Origin: Rhodanobacter sp. T12-5
GTDB taxonomy: Bacteria > Pseudomonadota > Gammaproteobacteria > Xanthomonadales > Rhodanobacteraceae
Direction of reading: 5' to 3'
Assembly: GCF_008329435.1 (NCBI RefSeq)
Contig: NZ_NPKN01000001.1
Span: 868,001-932,000 of the forward strand
Length of the DNA stretch: 64,000 nt
The first letter of the stretch is position 1. Each line of letters starts with the position of its first letter. The notes below the pieces were generated by a model. The model was not told where the DNA came from. It saw only the letters and a list, made by a program, of their open reading frames with translations, and did not search any database. The translations under genes were made by a program, and so were the position numbers. Positions 46,478-56,185 of this stretch are shown piece after piece.

Positions 46478-47164
46478 ATGGATAGTTCTGTACCGCATCC
46501 CGGCTATTCAACGTCAAAGCCTTTGATTGCACCCATTCGGTCCATGTACAAAGAGCTTGGGGCCCAGGACGCCTGCATTCAGCTCCAAGAATTGTCTGCA
46601 AACTACCTCGAGAAGAGCGCAGCGGCGATGAACGCTCAGGTCAATGACTTTCTAAAGCTCCTGTACAAGGCAAATGGCATTCCACACGGCAGTTACAATT
46701 TTGCGGAAATGCGGTCAATTGCGTGCACATCCTATCTGTTAGTGACCCATTCGCTGTTTGACAAAATGGTAAAGGGCTGCATTCGGCACTACCGCACCGC
46801 GAACCCAGCCACTGATACTCAGTGGGTGAATTCAGTTGGTGGCAAAACCTTGGCGCCGTTGCGCCGGCTCGCACATAACCTGCCAAAGCCAGAGCAAGCG
46901 AAGCTCACCTCACCTGCGGAATTTCGGCTTTTCGAGTACTACAGACAAGTACGCGTTGCTGGCACCCATGTCGCTGACAAGACGCAAAAAAAGGCGGCTG
47001 TGGCCTTCGCAGCACTGACCCAGAATGACATCCAGCATTTTGCCGAGTACGCGCAAATATGCACTGCCCCAAACAAGCCCGAGGCGATTGGGTTCGATGA
47101 CTTCAAGCTCTATACGCGTTCCATCAAGTACTACAGCAACATCCTCAATGACGTCTGCAGCTAA
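46478..47164 (+). CDS. Unknown protein with HEPN-like R-x4-H motif; atypical composition
   Basis: A 228-residue mostly helical protein I do not recognise as a named family. Sample lines of the gene are about 48-53% GC, against roughly 65-70% for its neighbours, and codon use differs, pointing to recent transfer. The segment FEYYRQVRVAGTHVADK contains R159-x4-H164 within a predicted helix, the layout of the RNase motif in HEPN domains. No antitoxin-type or nucleotidyltransferase partner is adjacent. The ATG has no clear ribosome site; the 160-bp gap before it is also AT-rich. Confidence 0.7.
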   Translation: MDSSVPHPGYSTSKPLIAPIRSMYKELGAQDACIQLQELSANYLEKSAAAMNAQVNDFLKLLYKANGIPHGSYNFAEMRSIACTSYLLVTHSLFDKMVKGCIRHYRTANPATDTQWVNSVGGKTLAPLRRLAHNLPKPEQAKLTSPAEFRLFEYYRQVRVAGTHVADKTQKKAAVAFAALTQNDIQHFAEYAQICTAPNKPEAIGFDDFKLYTRSIKYYSNILNDVCS

Positions 47165-47215
47165 CACCGAACGAGGTCAGATTCACTTATCAATGGTCAG
47201 GTGTGATGCCGCCGA

Positions 47216-48234
<1,019 letters not shown>

Positions 48235-48298
48235 CTAGTGTACCGGCCGGTACCCACGATGTTGGTGGTCCGCCCGGGCCACCAGCGAAAGGACAACG

Positions 48299-49576
48299 AT
48301 GATCCGGCGCTTCAACCGCGAACGCACGAAGAGCTTCAGCCGCTTCATCTGGCAGCGCTTCGTCGACGACAAGTGCTTCGAGACGGCGGGTGCGCTGTCC
48401 TACACCACGCTGGTTTCGCTGGTGCCGCTGACGGTCGCGGTGTTCGCGATGTTCTCGGTGTTTCCGATGTTCCAGCCGGCGCGCGACACGCTGGTCAATT
48501 TCGTGTTCAACAATTTCGTGCCGTCGGCGGGCGAGGCGGTGCAGAACACCATGCTGGGGTTCGCCGCCAATGCCAGCAAGCTCACCGGCATCAGCATCCT
48601 GGTGATGTTGTTCAGTGCGCTGTCGATGATGATCAGCATCGAGGACCGGTTGAACCGGATCTGGCGCGTGCACCAGCCGCGCAGCTGGGGTTCGCGCCTG
48701 CTGTTGTACTGGGCGGCGCTGACGCTGGGGCCGATCCTGGTGGTCGGCGGCATCGCGGTGACGTCGTATGTCACGGCCGCGCCGTTGCTGCGTGGTGCCG
48801 CCGGCCAGTTCGGTGGCATCGGCCAGAGCCTGCTGACGGTGCTGCCGTTCGTGGTGACGTTTTTCACGCTGTGGCTGATGTATTCGGTGATCCCCAATTG
48901 CAAGGTGTCGCGGCGCGATGCGGCGATCGGCGCACTGCTGGGGGCGGTGCTGTTCGAGATCGCGCGCTGGGGTTTCACCGTGTTCGTGCAGCACGCGCAG
49001 AGCTATCAGCAGATCTACGGCGTGCTGGCGGCGATCCCGATCTTCCTGCTGTGGATCTACCTGTCGTGGGTGATCGTGATCCTGGCCGCGTCGATCGCCG
49101 CTTCGGCGTCCGCCTTCGAATACCACGCGCCGATGCAGACGCTGCCCGAAGGCGCCGAGTTCCTCGGGCTGCTGGTGGTGCTGCGGTATTTCGTCGAGGC
49201 CCAGCGGACAGGTGGCTGCGTGGATCCGGCCGACGTGCGGCTGAAGGAACCGTATCTGCGCAGTGCGCTGATCGCGGCCTATTTCGACGATCTGCGCGAG
49301 GCGGACATGATCCAGCGCGGCGAGGCCGGCGGCTGGCTGCTCTGTCGCAGCCTGGACTGCACCAACCTGCTGCGCGTGTATCGGCATATCGACTACCCCT
49401 TGCCGTTGCAACCCGTGCAGGAGGCCGCGGCGTTGGGGATCGAACTGCCGCCGGAGTTGCTGGCGACATTGGCCGAGTTGGCCGCCGTGCTGGAAGCGAA
49501 GCTGGGCGTGCGGCTCGACCAGATCTATCCCGTGGCCGACAATCCAGCGGCCGATACCGAGGAACTGCCCGCATGA
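48299..49576 (+). CDS. yihY: YihY family inner-membrane protein
   Basis: Integral membrane protein of 425 aa of the YihY/BrkB (formerly 'RNase BN') family; about six membrane helices in the first 285 residues (ETAGALSYTTLVSLVPLTVA; LLYWAALTLGPILVVGGIAV; IYGVLAAIPIFLLWIYLSWV), then a ~140-residue cytoplasmic C-terminal domain with winged-helix-like character (YLRSALIAAYFDDLREADMI). Function not established. Its stop overlaps the ATG of the TlpA-like gene. Confidence 0.9.
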   Translation: MIRRFNRERTKSFSRFIWQRFVDDKCFETAGALSYTTLVSLVPLTVAVFAMFSVFPMFQPARDTLVNFVFNNFVPSAGEAVQNTMLGFAANASKLTGISILVMLFSALSMMISIEDRLNRIWRVHQPRSWGSRLLLYWAALTLGPILVVGGIAVTSYVTAAPLLRGAAGQFGGIGQSLLTVLPFVVTFFTLWLMYSVIPNCKVSRRDAAIGALLGAVLFEIARWGFTVFVQHAQSYQQIYGVLAAIPIFLLWIYLSWVIVILAASIAASASAFEYHAPMQTLPEGAEFLGLLVVLRYFVEAQRTGGCVDPADVRLKEPYLRSALIAAYFDDLREADMIQRGEAGGWLLCRSLDCTNLLRVYRHIDYPLPLQPVQEAAALGIELPPELLATLAELAAVLEAKLGVRLDQIYPVADNPAADTEELPA

Positions 49577-50055
49577 CCGTGTTTCCATCCCTTTCCCGCG
49601 CTGCCTTGCTGGCCATGGCGCTCGTGCTGGCCGCACCGACGCACGCGGCGATGCCGGCCACGCCGGCACTGCACGTCACCACGCTGGACGGCAAGACCTT
49701 CGACCTGGCCGCGCAGCACGGCAAATGGGTGATCGTGAATTTCTGGGCGACCTGGTGTGTGCCGTGCATCAAGGAGATGCCGGACATCTCGCGTTTCGTC
49801 GCCAGCCACAAGAATGTCAGCGCGATCGGCCTGGCCTACGACGACAGCGAGCTGGCCGACATCAAGGCGTTCGTGGCGAAGCATCCGGTGGTGTATCCGA
49901 TCGCCCAGGTCACGCTGGACAAGCCGCTGAAGGATTTCGACGAGCCGCGCGGCTTGCCGACGACTTATCTGATCGGACCGGACGGCAAGGTGGCCAAGCG
50001 CTTCATCGGCCCGGTCACCGCCGCCTCGTTGGGTGCGGCGATCGGCCAGCCGTGA
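49573..50055 (+). CDS. TlpA-like periplasmic thiol-disulfide oxidoreductase
   Basis: Thioredoxin-fold protein of 160 aa exported by a signal peptide (cleavage after APTHA, about residue 25). Active site WATWCVPCIKEMP (CxxC) and cis-Pro loop RGLPTTYLIGPDG. Coupled to yihY by a 4-bp overlap; acylphosphatase follows after 13 bp. It probably keeps periplasmic cysteines reduced or assists cytochrome maturation; the partner is unknown. Confidence 0.92.
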   Translation: MTVFPSLSRAALLAMALVLAAPTHAAMPATPALHVTTLDGKTFDLAAQHGKWVIVNFWATWCVPCIKEMPDISRFVASHKNVSAIGLAYDDSELADIKAFVAKHPVVYPIAQVTLDKPLKDFDEPRGLPTTYLIGPDGKVAKRFIGPVTAASLGAAIGQP

Positions 50056-50068
50056 CGGGCTATCGCTG

Positions 50069-50335
50069 ATGCCGACCGTGCGCTTCATCGTCAGCGGCCG
50101 GGTGCAGGGCGTGTTCTTTCGCGCCAGCACCCGCGAGCAGGCGCTGGCGCTCGGGCTCGCCGGTCATGCGAGGAATCGACCGGACGGTTGCGTCGAAGTG
50201 CTGGCCGGCGGCGCGCCGGATGCGCTCGATGCACTCGAGCGCTGGTTGCAGCAGGGGCCGCCGGCGGCGCGGGTCGACGCGGTCATGCGCGAGGACATGC
50301 CGGAGCAGAAGCTGCACGGTTTTCACGCCGGTTGA
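50069..50335 (+). CDS. acyP: Acylphosphatase
   Basis: Small enzyme of 88 aa hydrolysing acyl phosphates. Conserved VSGRVQGVFFRASTREQA (phosphate-binding Arg) and LGLAGHARNRPDGCVEVLAG (catalytic Asn) match the two PROSITE-type signatures. The ATG giving MPTVRFIV was chosen; an upstream in-frame start would overlap the thioredoxin gene. Convergent with ppk2, three bases apart. Confidence 0.95.
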   Translation: MPTVRFIVSGRVQGVFFRASTREQALALGLAGHARNRPDGCVEVLAGGAPDALDALERWLQQGPPAARVDAVMREDMPEQKLHGFHAG

Positions 50336-50338
50336 AGA

Positions 50339-51103
50339 TCAGAACGTATCCGGTACCCACAACGCCTTGTCGGTGACGTGTTCGGATTTCGGCTTGCCCT
50401 TGAGCTTCGGCAGTTTCACCTTGGGGACTGCCTCGTCTTGCATCGGCAGTTGTTGCAGCAGGTGCCGGATCAGGTTGATCCGGCCGCGCTTCTGGTCGTT
50501 GAAGTCGACCACGAACCACGGCGCGTGGTCGCGCTGCGTGCGTTCGATCATCACGTCGCGCAGCCGGCCCATCTCGGTGTACTTCTGCCGCGCGACCAGG
50601 TCCACCGGCGAGAGTTTCCAGCGTTTCAGCGGATCGTCGGCGCGCTCGGCGAAGCGCTGCTCCTGCTCGGCCTGATCCACCGCCAGCCAGTACTTGATGA
50701 GGATGATGCCGTCGTCGGCGAGCAGTTTCTCGAAGGCCGGCACGGCGTCGAGGAAGGCTTCGTATTGCGTGCCGCTGCAGAAGCCCATCGCCGGTTCCAC
50801 CACCGCGCGGTTGTACCAGCTGCGATCGAACAGCACGAATTCGCCGGCGCAGGGCAGGTGGGCGACGTAGCGCTGGAAGTACCACTGGCTGGCTTCGCTC
50901 TCGCTCGGTTTGGGCAGGGCCACGATGCGGTAGCCGCGGGTGTCCAGGCTCTCGGTGATCGCTTTGATGACGCCGCCCTTGCCGGCGGCGTCGCGGCCTT
51001 CGAAGATCACCAGCAGGCGCTTGCCGCTGCCGCGTAGTCCGCGCTGGAGGCGGATCAGTTCAAGCTGCAGTTCCTCCATTGCCTTGCGGTAGTGCTTGCT
51101 CAT
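50339..51103 (-). CDS. ppk2: Polyphosphate kinase 2
   Basis: PPK2 of 254 aa, the one-domain class, which uses polyphosphate to phosphorylate nucleoside diphosphates (or monophosphates). Walker A GRDAAGKGG (36-44), Walker B VLFDRSWYNRAVVEPAMGFC, and lid RWKLSPVDLVARQKYTEMGR. C-terminal Lys-rich tail. The region upstream (51104-51238) contains a dispersed palindrome. No ppk1 or ppx is nearby. Confidence 0.94.
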   Translation of the reverse strand: MSKHYRKAMEELQLELIRLQRGLRGSGKRLLVIFEGRDAAGKGGVIKAITESLDTRGYRIVALPKPSESEASQWYFQRYVAHLPCAGEFVLFDRSWYNRAVVEPAMGFCSGTQYEAFLDAVPAFEKLLADDGIILIKYWLAVDQAEQEQRFAERADDPLKRWKLSPVDLVARQKYTEMGRLRDVMIERTQRDHAPWFVVDFNDQKRGRINLIRHLLQQLPMQDEAVPKVKLPKLKGKPKSEHVTDKALWVPDTF

Positions 51104-51150
51104 GTGGATCTCCGAACCTCCAGATCTATAGCCTCGAAACCCCTCGATCC

Positions 51151-51176
51151 GTCATTCCGGCCTTCGCCGGAATGAC
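51151..51176. repeat. Dispersed short palindrome upstream of ppk2
   Basis: GTCATTCCGGC-CTTC-GCCGGAATGAC: an 11-bp perfect stem with a 4-nt loop in the gap between the ends of ppk2 (start) and prfA (stop). This exact palindrome type is common in many proteobacterial genomes. No other copy is seen in this window. Confidence 0.75.
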
Positions 51177-51238
51177 GACAGGGGGAGTGTGTCGAAAGGT
51201 GGCTTGCAGATTAACCCGGCACGCCGTGACGGCGAGGT

Positions 51239-52318
<1,080 letters not shown>

Positions 52319-52323
52319 GGATA

Positions 52324-52405
52324 GAGGAGTGAGTGGCGAGGAGTGAGAAACGAGAGTGGCGTGATACGGCTTTCTCTCATCTCACTCCTCTCCACTCACT
52401 TCCTG
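52324..52405. repeat. GAGTGAG tandem/inverted repeat between hemA and prfA
   Basis: GAGGAGTGAGTGGCGAGGAG plus GTGAGAAACGAGAG (52324-52356) faces its inverse CTCTCATCTCACTCCTCTCC plus ACTCACTTCCTG (52374-52405), able to fold as a ~30-bp imperfect hairpin. The right arm runs into the last codons of hemA (minus strand), so the protein ends EVSGEE from repeat sequence. Architecture matches the GATTCGG and GGGAACG repeats elsewhere in the window. Confidence 0.78.
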
Positions 52406-53653
52406 ATCCAGCCCGTACAGCCGGCCGGCGGCGTGCAACAGGTCGAGATCGCCGGAGAGCGCTGCTTCGCGCAGGCGCGCGCTGGGATGGTGCAGCAGCT
52501 TGTTGGTCAGCGTGTTGGCAAGGAACGCCAGCGCCTCGTCCGGCGACTTGCCGTGGGCGAGCATCGCGCGGGCCTTGAGCAGCACTTCGTCGCGGTAGAC
52601 CTCGGCGTGCTGGCGCATGTCGACGGCGGGGTTCTTCAGGGTCAGCGCGCGGCGCCAGGCCATGTAGCGGTCGACCTGCAGATCGATGATCGCCTCGGCG
52701 TCCTGCGCGGCGGCGGCGCGCGAGCGGCGGTTGTCGTCGATCACCTGACGCAGGTCGTCGATGCCGTAGAGATAGACGTCCGGCAGTTCGCCGACGCCGG
52801 CTTCGATGTCGCGTGGCACCGCGATGTCGACCATGAACATCGGCTTGCGCCGACGCGTCGTCATGGCCTGCTCGACCATCGCGCGGGTCACGATCGGGTG
52901 CCGTGCGGCGGTGGAGGAAATCACGATGTCGGCATCGGCCAGGTGCTGCGGCAGGTCGGCCAGGGCGATCGCGTAACCGCCGTGGCGGCCGGCCAGCTCC
53001 TGCGCGGTTTCCGGCGTGCGGTTGGCGACGATGATCCGGCGCGCCTGTTTTTCGGCGAGGTGGCGTGCGGCCAGCTCGATGGTGTCGCCGGCCCCGATCA
53101 ACAACACACAGGCCTGCTTGAGGTCGGCGAATACCTGCTCGGCAAGGCGCACCGCGGTGAACGCGACCGAGACCGTGTGCGCACCGATGCGGGTATCCGT
53201 GCGCACGCGCTTGGCCACCGCGAAAGTGTGCTGCAGCAGGCGGTCCAGCGGTGCCTTCAGCGATTGCGCGCCGCATGCCTGCTGGTAGGCGTCCTTCACC
53301 TGGCCGAGGATCTGCGGCTCGCCCAGCACCATCGAGTCGAGTCCGGTGGCGACGCGGAATATGTGCCGCACGGCGGCGTCTTCATCGTGCCGATACAGGA
53401 ACTCGTCCAGCTTGCCGGGGGTCAGACGATGATGACGACTCAGCCAAGCCTGCGGGATCTCCTCGGCACCAGCCGCCACGCCGACGTACAGTTCGGTGCG
53501 GTTGCAGGTGGACAGGATCATCGCCTCTTCCACGCCGGGTTCGCGGGTCAGTTCGAGCAAGGCCTCGCCGGCGGCGTCCGCGTCGAACGCCACCTGCTCG
53601 CGCAGGCTGACCGGCGCGGTAAGGTGATTGAGCCCGAGGGCGATCAGCGGCAT
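52382..53653 (-). CDS. hemA: Glutamyl-tRNA reductase
   Basis: First enzyme of C5-pathway tetrapyrrole synthesis, reducing glutamyl-tRNA(Glu) to glutamate-1-semialdehyde (423 aa). Nucleophile C50 in ILSTCNRTELYVGV; NADPH domain GAGDTIELAARHLAEKQARR; SSTAARHPIVTRAMVEQAM; a C-terminal dimerisation helix. It is divergent from the TPR lipoprotein gene, which places hemA-prfA and TPR-lolB-ispE back to back as in other Xanthomonads. The final six residues derive from a dispersed repeat. Confidence 0.98.
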   Translation of the reverse strand: MPLIALGLNHLTAPVSLREQVAFDADAAGEALLELTREPGVEEAMILSTCNRTELYVGVAAGAEEIPQAWLSRHHRLTPGKLDEFLYRHDEDAAVRHIFRVATGLDSMVLGEPQILGQVKDAYQQACGAQSLKAPLDRLLQHTFAVAKRVRTDTRIGAHTVSVAFTAVRLAEQVFADLKQACVLLIGAGDTIELAARHLAEKQARRIIVANRTPETAQELAGRHGGYAIALADLPQHLADADIVISSTAARHPIVTRAMVEQAMTTRRRKPMFMVDIAVPRDIEAGVGELPDVYLYGIDDLRQVIDDNRRSRAAAAQDAEAIIDLQVDRYMAWRRALTLKNPAVDMRQHAEVYRDEVLLKARAMLAHGKSPDEALAFLANTLTNKLLHHPSARLREAALSGDLDLLHAAGRLYGLDQEVSGEE

Positions 53654-53746
53654 GGTGGCGGTGACATCTCGGCGGCGGCGACCCGGCGGCGTAGGCTAAG
53701 CTTGGCGCAACGTCGCCATGCGATGACCAGTGCGGCCGGAACAGAC

Positions 53747-55504
53747 ATGTGGATGGGCAGTAGTGTGGGTAGCGGGGCAGGCAAGTTCAAGCAACTGCGG
53801 CATTTTACGGCAGTCGCGCTATTGGCGCTTGGCCTGTGCGCCTGCGCCGTTGCGCCTTCACGATCGGCGCCGAAAGCCGCCCGTACGCCGCAACCGCTGG
53901 CGCACCTGGTGGTGGCCACGCCCGACGCCGATCACGACGCGCTGGCGCAGTTGCTGGCCGGCGAGATGGCGCTCGGTCAAACCGACCTGAAAGCTGCGTC
54001 GGACCATTTCAGCAAGGCCATGCTGCTCAGCAACGATCCCGACGTGGCCGAGCGCGCCGCCACCCTCGCCATTGCCGTGCACGATCACGATGCCGCCCGG
54101 CGTGCGCTGGATCGCTGGCAGGCGCTGGGTGCCAAGCCGGCAGCGATGGCGCAGGCGCGGGCCGAACTGGCACTGGATCGCGGCGATGCCGATGAAGCGC
54201 GGCATCAGCTGGAGCAGTTGATCGGCAGCGGCGACAAGGACGCCTGGCGCCAGTTCGGCCGCGTGCTGCTGACCGCGCGCGACCAGGCCCAGGCGGCGCG
54301 ATTGCTGGAAGCGCTGGCCACGCCCGATCGGCTGCCCGGCGATGCGCAGGCATGGCTGGCGATGAGCGAGCTGGGCGACAAGTTGGGTCGCCATGCGTAC
54401 GCCATGCAGATCGCCGATGCAGCGGCGCAACGTTTCAAGAGTGCCGAGACCTACGCGTGGGCGGCGCAGATGAAGTTCAAGGACGGCGACCGGCAGGGCG
54501 CCCGCGCGTTGCTGCAGAAGGCGCTGGCCAGGCAGCCGAAGAACACCCACCTGCGGCAGGCCTACGCCGGCATGCTCAGCGAGGAGGGCAACTACGCCGC
54601 CGCCGCCCGCCTGCTCGAGCACGGCCCGCAGAATGCCGATATCTATGCCATGCGGGCGGGATTGGCGGCCCACAACAAGGATGAAAAGGCGCTCTCGGCG
54701 CTGTACCTGGAGTTGCAGAAGGCAGCGCCAGACGTGCGTGAACACAGCGCCTACCTGCTCGGTCAGCTGGCCGAGATGCAGCATCGCAATGCCGAGGCGC
54801 TTGCCTGGTACAACCAGGTGGGCGACAGCGACGAGCACGCCTTCGACGCCGACCTGCGCAGCGCGCTGATCCTGCACGAGCAGGGCAAGCGTGCCGACGC
54901 CCATCGACTGCTGGAGCAATTGCAGCTGGACTATCTGGATCAGCCCGCGCAGTTGCGGCAGGCCTGGCAGGCCGATGCCGAGTTGTATCTGCGCGAGCAG
55001 CAGTATGCGAAAGCCGAGAAGGCGTTCAGCCGCGCCCTGCAGGTCGTGCCGGATGACCCGGGCCTGCTCTACAGCCGCGGCCTGACGTACGCGGAAGCCG
55101 GCCAGGTCGACCTGGCGGTAAAGGATTTCGAACACCTCCTGAAGATCAAGCCCGGCGACGTCGATGCCAGCAACGCGCTGGGTTTCACCCTGGCCGATGC
55201 CAACCGCGACCTGCCCGAGGCCGAGCGGCTGATCCATGCTGCGCGCGTCGCCAAACCGGACGACCCGGCCATCGCCGACTCCTGGGGCTGGTTGCAATAT
55301 CGCATGGGTCACCTGGACCAGGCCGCCAAGATCCTGCGTGGCGCGTGGGTGGCGCGCAAGGACGCCGATGTCGGCGTGCATCTGGGCGAAGTGCTGTGGA
55401 AACAGGGCCGCCGCAAGGATGCGCAGCAAGTCTTCGACGAAGTGCGCAAGCTCGATCCGCACAGCAGCAGTCTGCAGGACACCTTGAGGCGCCTGCGCCC
55501 ATGA
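53747..55504 (+). CDS. TPR-repeat lipoprotein
   Basis: Exported protein of 585 aa: an N-terminal segment with lipobox-like LCAC (C33 the likely lipidated residue), then a long array of tetratricopeptide helices (LGQTDLKAASDHFSKAMLLS; YAKAEKAFSRALQVVPDDPG; GQVDLAVKDFEHLLKIKPGD; MGHLDQAAKILRGAWVARKD). The first ATG of an MWM start with GGA six bases upstream was chosen; an ATG eight codons earlier is possible, and longer frames lie antisense to hemA. It overlaps lolB by 4 bp and may act in outer-membrane lipoprotein handling; function unproven. Confidence 0.88.
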   Translation: MWMGSSVGSGAGKFKQLRHFTAVALLALGLCACAVAPSRSAPKAARTPQPLAHLVVATPDADHDALAQLLAGEMALGQTDLKAASDHFSKAMLLSNDPDVAERAATLAIAVHDHDAARRALDRWQALGAKPAAMAQARAELALDRGDADEARHQLEQLIGSGDKDAWRQFGRVLLTARDQAQAARLLEALATPDRLPGDAQAWLAMSELGDKLGRHAYAMQIADAAAQRFKSAETYAWAAQMKFKDGDRQGARALLQKALARQPKNTHLRQAYAGMLSEEGNYAAAARLLEHGPQNADIYAMRAGLAAHNKDEKALSALYLELQKAAPDVREHSAYLLGQLAEMQHRNAEALAWYNQVGDSDEHAFDADLRSALILHEQGKRADAHRLLEQLQLDYLDQPAQLRQAWQADAELYLREQQYAKAEKAFSRALQVVPDDPGLLYSRGLTYAEAGQVDLAVKDFEHLLKIKPGDVDASNALGFTLADANRDLPEAERLIHAARVAKPDDPAIADSWGWLQYRMGHLDQAAKILRGAWVARKDADVGVHLGEVLWKQGRRKDAQQVFDEVRKLDPHSSSLQDTLRRLRP

Positions 55505-56109
55505 GGCCAGTGGCGCGTTTGCTCGCTGCCGGCCTGGCCTTGCTGCTGACGGCGTGCGCGCCGCAAATCGTGCGCGTGAAGGGCGACGCCAGCCTGATGA
55601 AGGCGCAGGTCGAGCGCGAGCACGCGCTCGCCGGTGCCGATCACTGGGTGCTGCAGGGCCGGCTCGGCGTATCGAACGGCAAGGACGGCGGCAGCGGCAG
55701 CTTCAGCTGGACCCAGGACGGTGAGCGGTACGAATTCGTGCTGCGCGGGCCGGCGATCAGCGGCATGGATTTCCGCCTCAGCGGCGGCCCGGATGGCGCC
55801 TTGCTGGAGGGCTTGCGCGAGGGGCCGTTGCGCGGTCCCGATGCGGCCGCGCTGATGCGCAAGGCGCTCGGCTGGGAGGTTCCGCTGGGCGATCTGCGCG
55901 CCTGGGTGCTCGGCTTGCGCGCCGACAGTGGCCCGGCCGAATTGAGTTTCGGCGCGAATCGGCTGCCCTCGACGCTGCAGCAGGACGGCTGGACGGTCGA
56001 ATATCCCCAATGGGATGCCGTCCGCGCGCCACCGTTGCCGACCAGGGTGTACGCGGGGAAATCGCCGTACAAGGTGAAGTTGTCGATCGAATCCTGGCAA
56101 TTCCGGTAG
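55501..56109 (+). CDS. lolB: Outer-membrane lipoprotein receptor LolB
   Basis: LolB (202 aa) accepts lipoproteins from LolA and inserts them in the outer membrane. It is itself a lipoprotein: lipobox LTAC with C19. The mature domain shows LQGRLGVSNGKDGGSGSFSW, YEFVLRGPAISGMDFRLSG and WTVEYPQWDAVRAPPLPTR of the LolB fold. The ATG lies in the TPR-lipoprotein stop. lolB directly before ispE is the conserved gammaproteobacterial order. Confidence 0.93.
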   Translation: MRPVARLLAAGLALLLTACAPQIVRVKGDASLMKAQVEREHALAGADHWVLQGRLGVSNGKDGGSGSFSWTQDGERYEFVLRGPAISGMDFRLSGGPDGALLEGLREGPLRGPDAAALMRKALGWEVPLGDLRAWVLGLRADSGPAELSFGANRLPSTLQQDGWTVEYPQWDAVRAPPLPTRVYAGKSPYKVKLSIESWQFR

Positions 56110-56185
56110 CGCCGCTGGCAACCCGGTTGGGTTAGGCTTTGCGCCCCTGCTGGCCGCGCCGCTGTTGCGCAACTCCGGAATCGCG

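Noticed and set aside
52343-55504. 1053-codon frame for the TPR lipoprotein
   Set aside because: The first ~470 codons are antisense to hemA; signal peptide and lipobox place the true start at 53747 or 53723.
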